Shown in pieces: positions 8,582 through 17,351 of a DNA stretch of 64,000 nucleotides. Both the position numbers and the translations under genes were made by a program. The notes below the pieces were generated by a model. It ran no database searches, was not told the origin of the DNA, and saw only the letters and a list, made by a program, of their open reading frames with translations. The stretch is from contig NZ_JAKQZG010000002.1 of the NCBI RefSeq assembly GCF_024359545.1, positions 1 through 64,000 of the forward strand, given 5' to 3'. The DNA comes from Jiella marina. GTDB lineage: Bacteria > Pseudomonadota > Alphaproteobacteria > Rhizobiales > Rhizobiaceae. The first letter of the stretch is position 1; every line of letters starts with the position of its first letter.

Positions 8582-9072
8582 GGGTTTGTCACACCGCTCT
8601 TCGCAGACAACGTCAGGCCGCATTTGCCTTGACCGACGTCTTCTTCGTTGCTTTAGCAGATCGCCGCTTCTGACGGACAGGATGACACGAAAAAACTGGT
8701 CGAATGCCTAACGGCCCGATGCCGGCCTGACGACGTCGTGACGACAGCGCATGAAATTTCCGTTGCGTAAGAATCTGATCCCGCAGTACCATTGCCTTGC
8801 AGGTCTGTCGTCTCTCGGGCGCCACGAGCCCTCATGAACGACAGCAGCGCCAAAAACGCTCTTGGCCTTCCACTGCGGCAGAGGCGAACCGAATGGCTGC
8901 CGCCTCAGAGAAATGGACATGACGGCCGAGATCAAGAAGACGCAGACGTCAGGACTTGCGATCGCGCTGAAATCATTTCCATCGCTCTTTCCTCCCGCCA
9001 TAGTGTTGCGGCGGCACGCCATCAACGAGTCCGCTGAGAAAAACGTCACCCGATTGGGGAGGCCCTGAACCG
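8582..9072. other. Divergent intergenic region, manC to the di-heme gene
   Basis: About 490 bp without a recognisable gene. A 68-codon frame at 8862-9068 has no family features. The region must carry the promoters for manC on one side and for the 9-27 kb cluster on the other; I could not pick out a confident -35/-10 pair. Confidence 0.5.
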
Positions 9073-11217
9073 ATGCCCTCGAACATGATCCGCAACGCCA
9101 TTCTCGCCGGCACGGCCCTGACCGTGCTCGTCGCTGCGGCCACGCCGTTGCACGCCCAGTTGAGCGACGCCATCAACGACGCCATTCTCGGCGGCGGCTC
9201 CCAGCAGACCCAGCCGCCAGCGGCCCAGCCGCCGGCGGCCAACCCCGATCCACAGCCCGCCCCGGCCGCGCCCTCTCCTCCCAATCCGGAGCCGATCCCG
9301 GCGCCGGCAGCCGACGCCCAGCCGGCGCCCGACACGGCCACACCGGCCTATGCCAGCAATCCGACCCCGGTGCCCGGCAACACCGTCCCCGCCGCGACGC
9401 GGCTGCCGAACGGTGACGAGCCTTCGCTTGGTGAAGGCATCCGCCTGTCGCAGGACGAGATCTCGAACGGCAATGTCGGCTTCGCCCATGTGATCGAGAT
9501 CGGACGCCACCTGTTCACCCAGTCCTTCGTTGCGCGCGAAGGCTATGGCGAAGGGCCGACGGGCCCGCGCGAGAAGAAGCGCCGCCAGATGGTCAGCAGC
9601 GGTCTTGGCCCGATGGCACCGTTCGCGCAGATCCCCTGGATGCGCGTCCACGGCCTCGACGCCCAGGCCTGTCTCGAATGCCACAACGTCTCGGGTTTCG
9701 AGGATCTGGAAGGCGGCGTGACGCCGGGTCGCACGGTGCGGCCGGACCGGGTCTCCGGTGCCGGCGCCGTCACCTCGGCCGCGATCATCAATCCGCTTCT
9801 GGAAGATCCCGCGCCGCAATGGGTACTCGACGCCTTCCGCGAGCGCGGTGCCGCCGATCCCGGCAACATGTACGCCGTCTTCCTGCGCAATCCGCCCCAT
9901 GTTCTCGGCGCCGGCTACACCCAGAAACTCGCCGAGGAGATGACCTTCGACCTCCTGTCCCAGCGCCGCGCGGCGATCAGCCAGGCAGACTCGGCACGCG
10001 GCCAGTGGTACGAGATCCGTCTCAATTCCAAGGGCACGAATTTCGGCCGCTATCAGGTCCGCGTCGATCCGAGCGCTCCCTCTCCGGCCGGGCTTCTCCA
10101 GCCCTGCGGCGAGAATCCCGGACTGGTCGAGCGATGCGACGGCATCGAGGGCGTCAGCGAGGATTTCGTCGTGCGTCCCTTCCAGTGGAAGGGAATCGCC
10201 TCGAACATGCGCAATTTCGTTCGTGACGCGCTGAACTTCCACTTCGGCATGGTGCCGGTGGAACTCGCCCCGAACGATGCCGATCCGGATGGCGACGGGA
10301 TTGCCAACGAGGTTTCGGTCGGAGAGGTGACGGCGCTCGCCGCCTTCGCGCTCAGCGCCCGGCCGCCCTCGCAGGCGGCCCCGGCCGGCAACCAGGAGCA
10401 GGCGCAGGTCGCTCGCGGCCGCGAACTTTTCGAAGGCAGCGGTCTGGCGAATTCCGCCGATGCCTGCGTCACCTGTCACCAGGTGTCGAAGACCGTGCTC
10501 AACCCGGTGGTCACCGTGCACGACCCGCGTACCCCGGAAGCCGCCGCCATCGCCTCGCGCGAATCCGCTCGTGGCGGTCCGGCCCTCACGGTCACGGAAA
10601 ACGGTGTCGGCCTCGGTCAGGCGGCTCCGCGCGGCCTGCCGCTGCCGGTCGAACGGGAGTTCCTCGCCGGTGGCCAGACCTCGGCCCGCGAACGGGCGGT
10701 GACCCGGGAAAGCACCCAGGAGACCGGGCGGAACCTGCCGAACGGCGCCGCCTTCGCCTTCAACCTCAACATGAACACGCCGTCCGAGGACCGTGTCTAT
10801 CAGGCGTCTCAGCCGCGGCTGCCGTCCGATTCCACCGGTGCGATCGAGGTGCCGCTGTTTTCGGACCTGAAGCGTCACGCCATGGGCCGGTGCCTCGCCG
10901 ACGTCATCCGCCAGCAGACCGATCGCGAGGGCGTCTTCGTGCCGCGCGACCAGTATGTGACTCGCCCGCTCTGGGGTGTTGCGGATACCGGGCCGTGGCT
11001 GCATGACGGACGCGCGCTCAGCCTGCGCGACGCGATCCTGAAGCACGCCGACAGCGCCTGCCCGGATGACGGTTCCGGCCTCGTCAGCGAGGCGAACGGC
11101 GCGGTCGCCGCGTTCCAGGCCCTGTCGCCGGCCGACCAGGATGCGCTGATCGCCTTCCTGCGCACCCTGCGCCTGCCGCGGGACGCCAGCTTCGACAATG
11201 TCGCCGTGAACCGCTGA
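9073..11217 (+). CDS. Secreted di-heme oxidoreductase (DHOR/DUF1111-like)
   Basis: Predicted periplasmic c-type cytochrome of 714 residues. A signal peptide (to about TPLHA-Q) is followed by SDAINDAILGGG and then a Pro/Ala-rich linker (about 45-105). The catalytic part has two heme motifs, CLECH at 200-204 and CVTCH at 465-469, a DADPDGDGIANE loop typical of Ca sites (about 402-413), and near the C-terminus PLWGVADTGPWLHDGRA, the hallmark of the DHOR family. Substrate and electron partner are unknown. It opens the 9-27 kb cluster, which later encodes a mono-heme and a YceI protein. A hairpin follows the stop. An alternative ATG lies four codons in. Confidence 0.85.
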   Translation: MPSNMIRNAILAGTALTVLVAAATPLHAQLSDAINDAILGGGSQQTQPPAAQPPAANPDPQPAPAAPSPPNPEPIPAPAADAQPAPDTATPAYASNPTPVPGNTVPAATRLPNGDEPSLGEGIRLSQDEISNGNVGFAHVIEIGRHLFTQSFVAREGYGEGPTGPREKKRRQMVSSGLGPMAPFAQIPWMRVHGLDAQACLECHNVSGFEDLEGGVTPGRTVRPDRVSGAGAVTSAAIINPLLEDPAPQWVLDAFRERGAADPGNMYAVFLRNPPHVLGAGYTQKLAEEMTFDLLSQRRAAISQADSARGQWYEIRLNSKGTNFGRYQVRVDPSAPSPAGLLQPCGENPGLVERCDGIEGVSEDFVVRPFQWKGIASNMRNFVRDALNFHFGMVPVELAPNDADPDGDGIANEVSVGEVTALAAFALSARPPSQAAPAGNQEQAQVARGRELFEGSGLANSADACVTCHQVSKTVLNPVVTVHDPRTPEAAAIASRESARGGPALTVTENGVGLGQAAPRGLPLPVEREFLAGGQTSARERAVTRESTQETGRNLPNGAAFAFNLNMNTPSEDRVYQASQPRLPSDSTGAIEVPLFSDLKRHAMGRCLADVIRQQTDREGVFVPRDQYVTRPLWGVADTGPWLHDGRALSLRDAILKHADSACPDDGSGLVSEANGAVAAFQALSPADQDALIAFLRTLRLPRDASFDNVAVNR

Positions 11218-11241
11218 TCCGCACGTTCACGCACAAGCCTT

Positions 11242-11279
11242 CGCTCGCCCCGGTCGGATCTCCCTGGCCGGGGCGAGCG
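11242..11279 (+). terminator. Hairpin after the di-heme oxidoreductase gene
   Basis: CGCTCGCCCCGG (11242-11253) pairs perfectly with 11268-11279 across a 14-base loop, 25 bases after the stop. There is only a short T-rich tail, so termination may be partial. Confidence 0.6.
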
Positions 11280-11411
11280 CGTTTCGATCCCAAAGGGGTG
11301 GTGTGCCGCCTTTGTGGATCCGGACCACAGACTGCTCCCGAAGCTGAATCGATCTGAGCTTTCCACTCACGGCACGGAATGCAGCGAGCATTCGACGTGA
11401 GGAGAACAAAG

Positions 11412-12458
11412 ATGCGTTCGAAACTGACCACTACCGCCCTCTGGTCCACGATGTTCGCGGTCGGCGCAAGCCTGCTGCCGACGACCGCTGGAGCGGACGG
11501 ATATTACGGCCCGCGCGCCAGTGCTGCCCAGATCAACCGGATCATCGGCTCGTCCACCAGCCATGGCGGCTACGGCAGCCATGCGAGCTACAAGTCGCAC
11601 CACACCGGCTATTATGGCGGTTACAGGTCGCATCATCGCGGCTATGGCAGCTATTCCACCCATGTGGGCTACGGCCACTATTCCGGTTCCACCGGCCACG
11701 ATCTCGATGATTTCGATTATGTCGCGCGGCCCTACCGGAACTATGACGGCCGCCTCGTCTACAGCTACCAGACGGTTTCGCCGTTCACGGACACGGTCGA
11801 ATATGTCGAGATCGAAGAGTATTCGCAGCCCGTGAAGCGTTCGGCCTATCAGCCCGCGCCGATGGACGAGCCCGAGGCGCGCACCGATGTCGGACAGCCG
11901 ATCCTGTTCATGACCGGCAGCGAGCTGCTCAGCGAGACGGCCGTCGCCGATCTCGATAAGATCGGCGAGATCCTCGGTGCCTATACGGACACCGATGTGA
12001 AGATCCTACTCTCGGCCTATACCGACGCCTCCGGCACGCGCGAGCAGAACGTCCGGATTTCGACGAAGCGGATCGAGACGGTGAAGACCTATCTCACCGA
12101 GAAGTTCGAGATCCCGGCCGACCGCTTCGTGGAAGCGGCGATCGGCGAAGCGACCGCGCCCGGCGTAGACGACCCCTATGCCCCAGAAAACCGCCGGGTT
12201 GTCGTCTCGCTTCTGGGTGTCGATCTCGATCGCCCGGGCGATACGCCCGTCGCCAGCGCCAAGGGCGACGCCATGATGGACGACGCCGCGCCTCAGCCGA
12301 AGGCGAGCTACCGGGCCGCAGCTTACGAGACCTGCACGGTCCCGGCCTATCCCTATTCGTCGCAGAAGGTTACCGGCCGCCTCGTCGCCGCCGGCTTCCA
12401 GGATCTCGACGATTTCGGCGGCGGACGGCTGATCCAAGTGTGCAAGGTTTCCAACTGA
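11412..12458 (+). CDS. OmpA-domain protein with His/Tyr/Gly-rich N-terminus
   Basis: Predicted envelope protein of 348 residues. After a signal peptide (to about AGA-D) comes AQINRIIGSS (39-48), then a low-complexity region (about 50-95) rich in Tyr, Gly, Ser and His with SHH and YGS repeats. An OmpA-like peptidoglycan-binding domain follows (about 158-270) with TDASGTREQN, the RISTKRIETVKTYL helix and PENRRVVV. A C-terminal tail has two Cys (308, 344). The OmpA domain should bind diaminopimelate in peptidoglycan, anchoring the protein; the His-rich part may bind metal. The start at 11412 has a TGAGGAG site. It is the second gene of the 9-27 kb cluster and is followed by a hairpin. Confidence 0.85.
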   Translation: MRSKLTTTALWSTMFAVGASLLPTTAGADGYYGPRASAAQINRIIGSSTSHGGYGSHASYKSHHTGYYGGYRSHHRGYGSYSTHVGYGHYSGSTGHDLDDFDYVARPYRNYDGRLVYSYQTVSPFTDTVEYVEIEEYSQPVKRSAYQPAPMDEPEARTDVGQPILFMTGSELLSETAVADLDKIGEILGAYTDTDVKILLSAYTDASGTREQNVRISTKRIETVKTYLTEKFEIPADRFVEAAIGEATAPGVDDPYAPENRRVVVSLLGVDLDRPGDTPVASAKGDAMMDDAAPQPKASYRAAAYETCTVPAYPYSSQKVTGRLVAAGFQDLDDFGGGRLIQVCKVSN

Positions 12459-12488
12459 GCACCGGCACAGCCGGCTTCACCCGGTCTT

Positions 12489-12529
12489 GATCGTGGCGTG
12501 CGGACCTTAACCATCCGTTCGCCACGATC
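12489..12529 (+). terminator. Hairpin after the first OmpA-domain gene
   Basis: GATCGTGGCG (12489-12498) pairs perfectly with CGCCACGATC (12520-12529) across a 21-base loop, followed by TCCCTT. This is a possible weak terminator before the caspase gene. Confidence 0.5.
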
Positions 12530-12695
12530 TCCCTTGACGCAGCGTGCGGTCGGTCCCTCTGCCGGTGGCCTGTTCGGACCGCATCCCCGCCACGACAGAC
12601 CCGCGCGAGAGCACGGGAGCGGCCGCCAGGCCCCCGGACCTGTTCCCTGCCGTTAAGTTCATGCTAGAACTCTCTTGGTCATAGAGGATGACACG

Positions 12696-15600
12696 ATGAT
12701 GAGTGGAGTATCGAGCATCGGTTCTATCCTACGGCAAGTTGCGTCTTTCCTCGTCTTTTGTCTTGCGATCAATTTGTCCGTGGCACAGGCGCAGGAAAGC
12801 GAACGCTACGCGCGCGGCCTGCCGATCGCCGATCAGGCGCGCCTGGAGGTCACCTCGGCGATCGCCGGCATCCTGACCTCCAACTGCATCGCCCCTGACG
12901 CGCCACGTCCCTATGATCTGACCTATCTCGGCCTGCCGGCCGGTGACCCGCATGTCAGCGAGAACGTCCGCTCGCGCATCAATGGCGCGCTGCAGGAAGC
13001 GCTGCGCACCTCGGGTCTCGCCATCAACGTCAACACCGCGGAAAACGCCCGGGTACTCGTGCCGATCCTCGGCAGCGGCGCGGAGAGCGGCCGGCGACTG
13101 GAGCAGGTGGTCAACCGGCTCTACGCCTCGACCTTCGCGGTCGCCGTCCAGGCCACGCGGCCGACCGTCGACGTCGCCCGGCTCACCGTTTCGATCTTCG
13201 CGCGCTCGGGCTCGGGCTCCTACACCTGCAATCGCACCGTGACGCTCGACCTGCATCTGCCAAGCTTCACCGTCATCGAGAATTTCCGGGGACCGAGCGC
13301 CGATCTGGTCGAGCTTGCCGGTGCCTATCAGGCGGTTCTCGCCGGCATCGCACCGAAGCTGACCAATGCCAGCGCTCTCGCATTCCGGCCGGAAGTGCGG
13401 GTCGAGGGGATCTGCTCGCTTTCCGAACGCGCCTCCGACACCTTCACCACCGCCTATTTCCAGATGCAGGAAGGCGAACTCGCCGCCTGGCTCGACGGCA
13501 AGTCGCTGCCGGCGCTGAAGACCGGTCCGGTCGGTGACGGCGAGGACGGGATCGTCATGGACGTGACCTACCGCCTGCCGGACACGGCCGCGCGCCTCGT
13601 CGACCTGACCATCACGATCCGCTCCGAAAACACCGTCCTCGCCCGCCGCCGCGCCCTTGCCGTGACCGATGTGGACATGCTCGACGGTTGCCGCCCGGCC
13701 ACGCCCAGGGAGGCGGCCACGGACGAGGACAAGACGACCCGCCTCGCCGCCTCGAGCGACGACGGTGCGACGCCGGCCGGAGAAGAGATCGACACGAACG
13801 GTATCGCCAGCGACGGCAACGACTTCATCGGGGCAGACGATCGCAGTGACGACGGGCAGCCGCAGCGCCACCTCTTCGTCATCGCCAATCACGACTATCG
13901 CTATGCGGAGGGCGTGCGTTACGCCCAGCACGATGCGGCGGCGATCGAGAAGCTGTTCGTCGAGCAGTTCGGCCTCGCGCCCGCCAACATCACCCGCTAC
14001 GACAATTTGACCAAGGCCGAGCTCGAATATCTGTTCGGCGACGCCCGCAGGCCGGGCACGATCGCCAATCAGATCTCCTCGCCCGACGCGGAAGTCTATG
14101 TCTATTTCGTCGGCCACGGCTCGCGCGCCTTCATGGCGGCCCCGGACGACACGACCCCCTATCTTCTCGGCTCGGACAGCCGGGCCGACCGGCTCGACCT
14201 GACGGGTTACAATCTCAACGTCATGATCGAGCAGCTCGCGGCGATGCGCAAACGCATCTTTCCCAAGGGCCGGGCGATCGTGATGCTGGAAAGCTGCTTC
14301 TCCGGCCGCTCCGATGCCGGCGATCTGGTGACCGGCATCAGCGCCCCGAATTCCGGGACGCCGCCGCAGGTGAAGACGCAGGAAGGCGTGACGCTGATCG
14401 CGGCGGCCCATTCCGATCAGGTGGCCGTCTGGGATTCCGACTATCGCCACGGCGTGTTCACCGACGCTCTGGTCTCGGGCCTTTACGGCGAGGCCGACCA
14501 GACCCGCTTCGGCGGCAATGGCGACGGTATCATCACCGTCGGCGAGCTGGAGGATTTCCTGCAAACCCGCGTCTCGCGGCGGATCAAGCAGGTCCGGCCC
14601 GAATTCCGGCAGACGCCGGAAATCGCCGGGGCCACCGCATCCGAAATCCTGTTCCGGCTACCGGAAGACGGCGTCGGCCGGGAAGAGGCCACCGAACGCG
14701 AGCATTACGAGCGGCTGACGGCCCGCGAGATCCTGGAATCGAAGAATCTCGGCGGGGTGCAATCCTATCTGCGCGGCTGCGTCTACTGCCCACTCAAGAA
14801 CGAATTGCGCGAGCTCGTGCAGAACGAGCGCCGCCGCGAGGCGGTCTGCCGGGCCGAGGAGCGGCACGCCGCGGACCTCCTGCGGCGCGGCAGCAAGCTG
14901 GAGATCGGTGCCTATCTGCAAAGCTGCGAATGCTGCCAGAAGCGGCAGGAGCTGGAACAGGAACTCGCCAAGCTGAAGGCGCCCGATCCGGCCGCCCTGA
15001 AGGACGAAGCCCTTTGGACGGCGGCCGAGCGGGACGGTACCATCGATGCCTACTGGTACTATGTCCAGAACTGCGAGGAATGCACGAAAAAGGACGAGGG
15101 CGAAAAGAAGGTCGCCGACATCTGCGAGCGGGCCCAGGCGACGGTCGATTCCCAATGGCCGGTCGACAAGTCCTATGACGGGCTGTTGCGCTATCTCGCC
15201 AGCTGCAACGACATGCCGCCGGTCTGCGGCGCCTGCCGACGGATTTCCGAGGCGATCAATCTTGTCGCCGAGATCGAGAGCCGGCCGGACTTTTCCTCCG
15301 GCGAGGCGGTGCTCGCCTCGCGCGGCGGCCAGCAGCCCGAAATGGCCGCTCCTGCCGATGCCGAGGATCGGCAAGCTTACCGGACGGTGATGCAGTCCTC
15401 GAACTCGGACGATTACGACGCCTTTCTGGAGCGTTTCCCCACCAGCGTCTACGTGCCCGAGATCAAGGAGCGTCTGACCAATCTTCTGGCCGAGGAAGCC
15501 ACCTGGGAAGAGGTCAGCAACGCCCATTCGGTGGAGGCTTATCGCCGCTACGTCTCGCAATATCCGAGCGGAGACCACCTGCGCGAAGCCCGCCGGAGGA

Positions 15601-15749
15601 TCGAGATGCTCGAGGACGAATCGGACTGGCAGGAGGTGCTGATCGAGCGCTCGCGCGACGCGCTCGTGGAGTATCTCGCCAAGCGGCCCAGGGGCCGCTA
15701 CTCCGAACAGGCACGACGGTTGCTGCGCGAGTTCGACCAGAACGGATGA
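12696..15749 (+). CDS. Secreted caspase-like (C14) protein with Cys-rich tandem repeats
   Basis: Predicted exported protein of 1017 residues. Layout: signal peptide (1 to about 33); an N-terminal region of unknown fold (about 35-335) with several Cys; an acidic linker; a caspase-like domain (about 390-655) with the catalytic pair His474 (YFVGHGSR) and Cys534 (IVMLESCFSGR), plus an EF-hand-like loop GNGDGIITVGELEDF; and a C-terminal tandem repeat region. In the first four repeats (about 680-850) a YLxxC motif is followed closely by further Cys (C695/C698, C744/C746/C747, C793/C796, C837/C844/C847). The last repeats (about 905-1010) have instead the FPTS, YPSG and RPRG type found in other bacterial caspase-like proteins. 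The start at 12696 has an AGAGGA site. Substrate unknown; caspase-family proteases usually cut after basic or acidic residues. Confidence 0.88.
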   Translation: MMSGVSSIGSILRQVASFLVFCLAINLSVAQAQESERYARGLPIADQARLEVTSAIAGILTSNCIAPDAPRPYDLTYLGLPAGDPHVSENVRSRINGALQEALRTSGLAINVNTAENARVLVPILGSGAESGRRLEQVVNRLYASTFAVAVQATRPTVDVARLTVSIFARSGSGSYTCNRTVTLDLHLPSFTVIENFRGPSADLVELAGAYQAVLAGIAPKLTNASALAFRPEVRVEGICSLSERASDTFTTAYFQMQEGELAAWLDGKSLPALKTGPVGDGEDGIVMDVTYRLPDTAARLVDLTITIRSENTVLARRRALAVTDVDMLDGCRPATPREAATDEDKTTRLAASSDDGATPAGEEIDTNGIASDGNDFIGADDRSDDGQPQRHLFVIANHDYRYAEGVRYAQHDAAAIEKLFVEQFGLAPANITRYDNLTKAELEYLFGDARRPGTIANQISSPDAEVYVYFVGHGSRAFMAAPDDTTPYLLGSDSRADRLDLTGYNLNVMIEQLAAMRKRIFPKGRAIVMLESCFSGRSDAGDLVTGISAPNSGTPPQVKTQEGVTLIAAAHSDQVAVWDSDYRHGVFTDALVSGLYGEADQTRFGGNGDGIITVGELEDFLQTRVSRRIKQVRPEFRQTPEIAGATASEILFRLPEDGVGREEATEREHYERLTAREILESKNLGGVQSYLRGCVYCPLKNELRELVQNERRREAVCRAEERHAADLLRRGSKLEIGAYLQSCECCQKRQELEQELAKLKAPDPAALKDEALWTAAERDGTIDAYWYYVQNCEECTKKDEGEKKVADICERAQATVDSQWPVDKSYDGLLRYLASCNDMPPVCGACRRISEAINLVAEIESRPDFSSGEAVLASRGGQQPEMAAPADAEDRQAYRTVMQSSNSDDYDAFLERFPTSVYVPEIKERLTNLLAEEATWEEVSNAHSVEAYRRYVSQYPSGDHLREARRRIEMLEDESDWQEVLIERSRDALVEYLAKRPRGRYSEQARRLLREFDQNG

Positions 15750-15769
15750 ACCCGCCGGCAGAACGACAT

Positions 15770-15802
15770 GCGGCGGCGGCCCCAAAAGGTTCGCCGCCGC
15801 AG
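15770..15802 (+). terminator. GC-rich hairpin after the caspase gene
   Basis: TGCGGCGGCG (15770-15779) pairs perfectly with CGCCGCCGCA (15793-15802) over a 13-base loop. There is no T tract, so it may only attenuate transcription or stabilise RNA between the caspase gene and the next gene. Confidence 0.4.
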
Positions 15803-15834
15803 TCTTTGGCAAAGACGCGAGAATGAGGTTCGGC

Positions 15835-17310
15835 ATGGGGCAGCCCGACACGCTCTTCACCTGGTCCGAGACCGCGCAGACGGAGTTCGAGGCGCTGGTC
15901 GATGGGACGGACGCGACGGATCGCTTCCGCCTGGCGCTCGCCCAGACGATCGCCAATGGCTGGGGCTCCAATCGCGACAAGCCGATCTGGGCGCTCGCCT
16001 CGACCCTTGCCCTTCTCGGCGACACGCAAGCCGGCCTCGGCAGCAGTCTCGATCTCCTCTGGGCCCAGCCGACCAAGCTGATCGCCCATCTGCGCGGGTC
16101 GGGCCATCCGGCGGTGGCGGCCAATGACGGCGGTTCGGTGCATCTGAAACTGCCGGGCGGCGCGCTGATGCTGGACCGGTTCCGGCTGCGGCTCCTGCAG
16201 AAATATCTGGAATTCCTGATCTCCTGCAACGGCTTCCAGCATTCCGAAGAGATCACCGTCGGGCTCGATGCCTGTCTGGCCAATGGCCTCGCGGACAAGG
16301 CGACGATCGAGACGACCGTGAAAGCGATCGCACGGATACTCTACCGCTACCGCACCGAACATTTCGACGACGGACACGCCACGTCCGCCTTTTCGATCCT
16401 GCGCGCCTATCTCGCCTCCGCCGGCGACGTGATCGATGACGACACCGTCTTCGCCTTCTGGACCGCCGAGGACAACAAGCACTTCCGCACCTATCAGGCG
16501 AGCTTCTTCGCCCTGAAGGACTATGTCGACGCGCTGGCCGCCGCCCGGGCCCGCTCGGCGATGCGCCGGGCCGGCGAGATCGACGCGCCCGGCATCGCGG
16601 GCGAGCTTTCCGTCGATTTCGTCGACCCGTTCGAAATGGCCGAAGAGGCCGATGAAGAGGATATCGCGGAAGCCGCCGAACAGGCTGCAGCCGCCCGCCA
16701 TGAGGCCGGCGAGGAAGGCACCAGCGCGGCTCTCAAGGCGATCGCCGACGGCGAGGTGAAGATCCTGAAGAAGAAGGAGGAAATGCTGGCCGCCCCGATC
16801 ATCTCCTCGGGCGAGTTCGGCTGCAGCCTGCCGGTGGCGACGGTCCGGCTCCTGGCGTTCCACCCGATTCAATCTGCGCTTTCCAATTCCTTGAGGACAG
16901 GTCGGGCAACGCTCCCCCTCGAACAGCGCGTGACCTGCGTGGAAGCCCGCCGCTATGGCGATCTTCTGGAAGAGGTGGAGAAGCTCGAAACCGCCATGAC
17001 GGAATGGCTCAAGATCGCCTTTGCGGTGCGTTCCGAGGAAGCCTCGGGCAATGCAAGGGCGGATGCGATCCGGGCGGAGGGCGTGGCCCTTCTGAAGAGC
17101 CGGCGCAGCCAGTCCCTGGCACGACCGCGAGAGGAACTCGCCGCAGCCTTCGCTGCCGTCGAGAGAGCGCTCGTCACGGTCGCCCGCGGACTGGGAGCCT
17201 ATCGGACGGCCGCCCGCGGCCGCCTGGGCACCGGCGACACGGTCGACGCCGGCTTCGAATCCGACAGGGCGCGCTTCGCCGAGCATCTGCGCCGGCTGTA
17301 TGTGAACTAA
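15835..17310 (+). CDS. Unknown cytoplasmic protein in the protease cluster
   Basis: No family is recognised. The 491-residue product has no signal peptide or membrane segment and looks largely alpha-helical. The first 240 residues are a compact helical region (RFRLALAQTIANGWG, LMLDRFRLRLLQKYLEFLISCNG, AIARILYRYR). A very acidic segment follows (about 265-290, EEADEEDIAEAAEQ), and then a second helical region with a long amphipathic stretch. The start at 15835 is chosen because GAGG lies six bases upstream; an ATG four codons earlier lacks a site. The next gene begins 41 bp after its stop, and together with the following two genes it forms a block of cytosolic or membrane-tethered components. 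It may be a scaffold or regulator, which is inference. Confidence 0.75.
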   Translation: MGQPDTLFTWSETAQTEFEALVDGTDATDRFRLALAQTIANGWGSNRDKPIWALASTLALLGDTQAGLGSSLDLLWAQPTKLIAHLRGSGHPAVAANDGGSVHLKLPGGALMLDRFRLRLLQKYLEFLISCNGFQHSEEITVGLDACLANGLADKATIETTVKAIARILYRYRTEHFDDGHATSAFSILRAYLASAGDVIDDDTVFAFWTAEDNKHFRTYQASFFALKDYVDALAAARARSAMRRAGEIDAPGIAGELSVDFVDPFEMAEEADEEDIAEAAEQAAAARHEAGEEGTSAALKAIADGEVKILKKKEEMLAAPIISSGEFGCSLPVATVRLLAFHPIQSALSNSLRTGRATLPLEQRVTCVEARRYGDLLEEVEKLETAMTEWLKIAFAVRSEEASGNARADAIRAEGVALLKSRRSQSLARPREELAAAFAAVERALVTVARGLGAYRTAARGRLGTGDTVDAGFESDRARFAEHLRRLYVN

Positions 17311-17351
17311 CGACTGCGTCCGAAAGCGGACCGACAGAAAGGGACCAGGCC

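Noticed and set aside
8862-9068. 68-codon plus-strand frame just before the di-heme gene
   Set aside because: No ribosome site, no family features and probably within the promoter region.
9046-11046. 666-codon minus-strand frame over the di-heme gene
   Set aside because: The plus strand has two heme motifs and the DHOR signature; the antisense frame is a codon-bias shadow.
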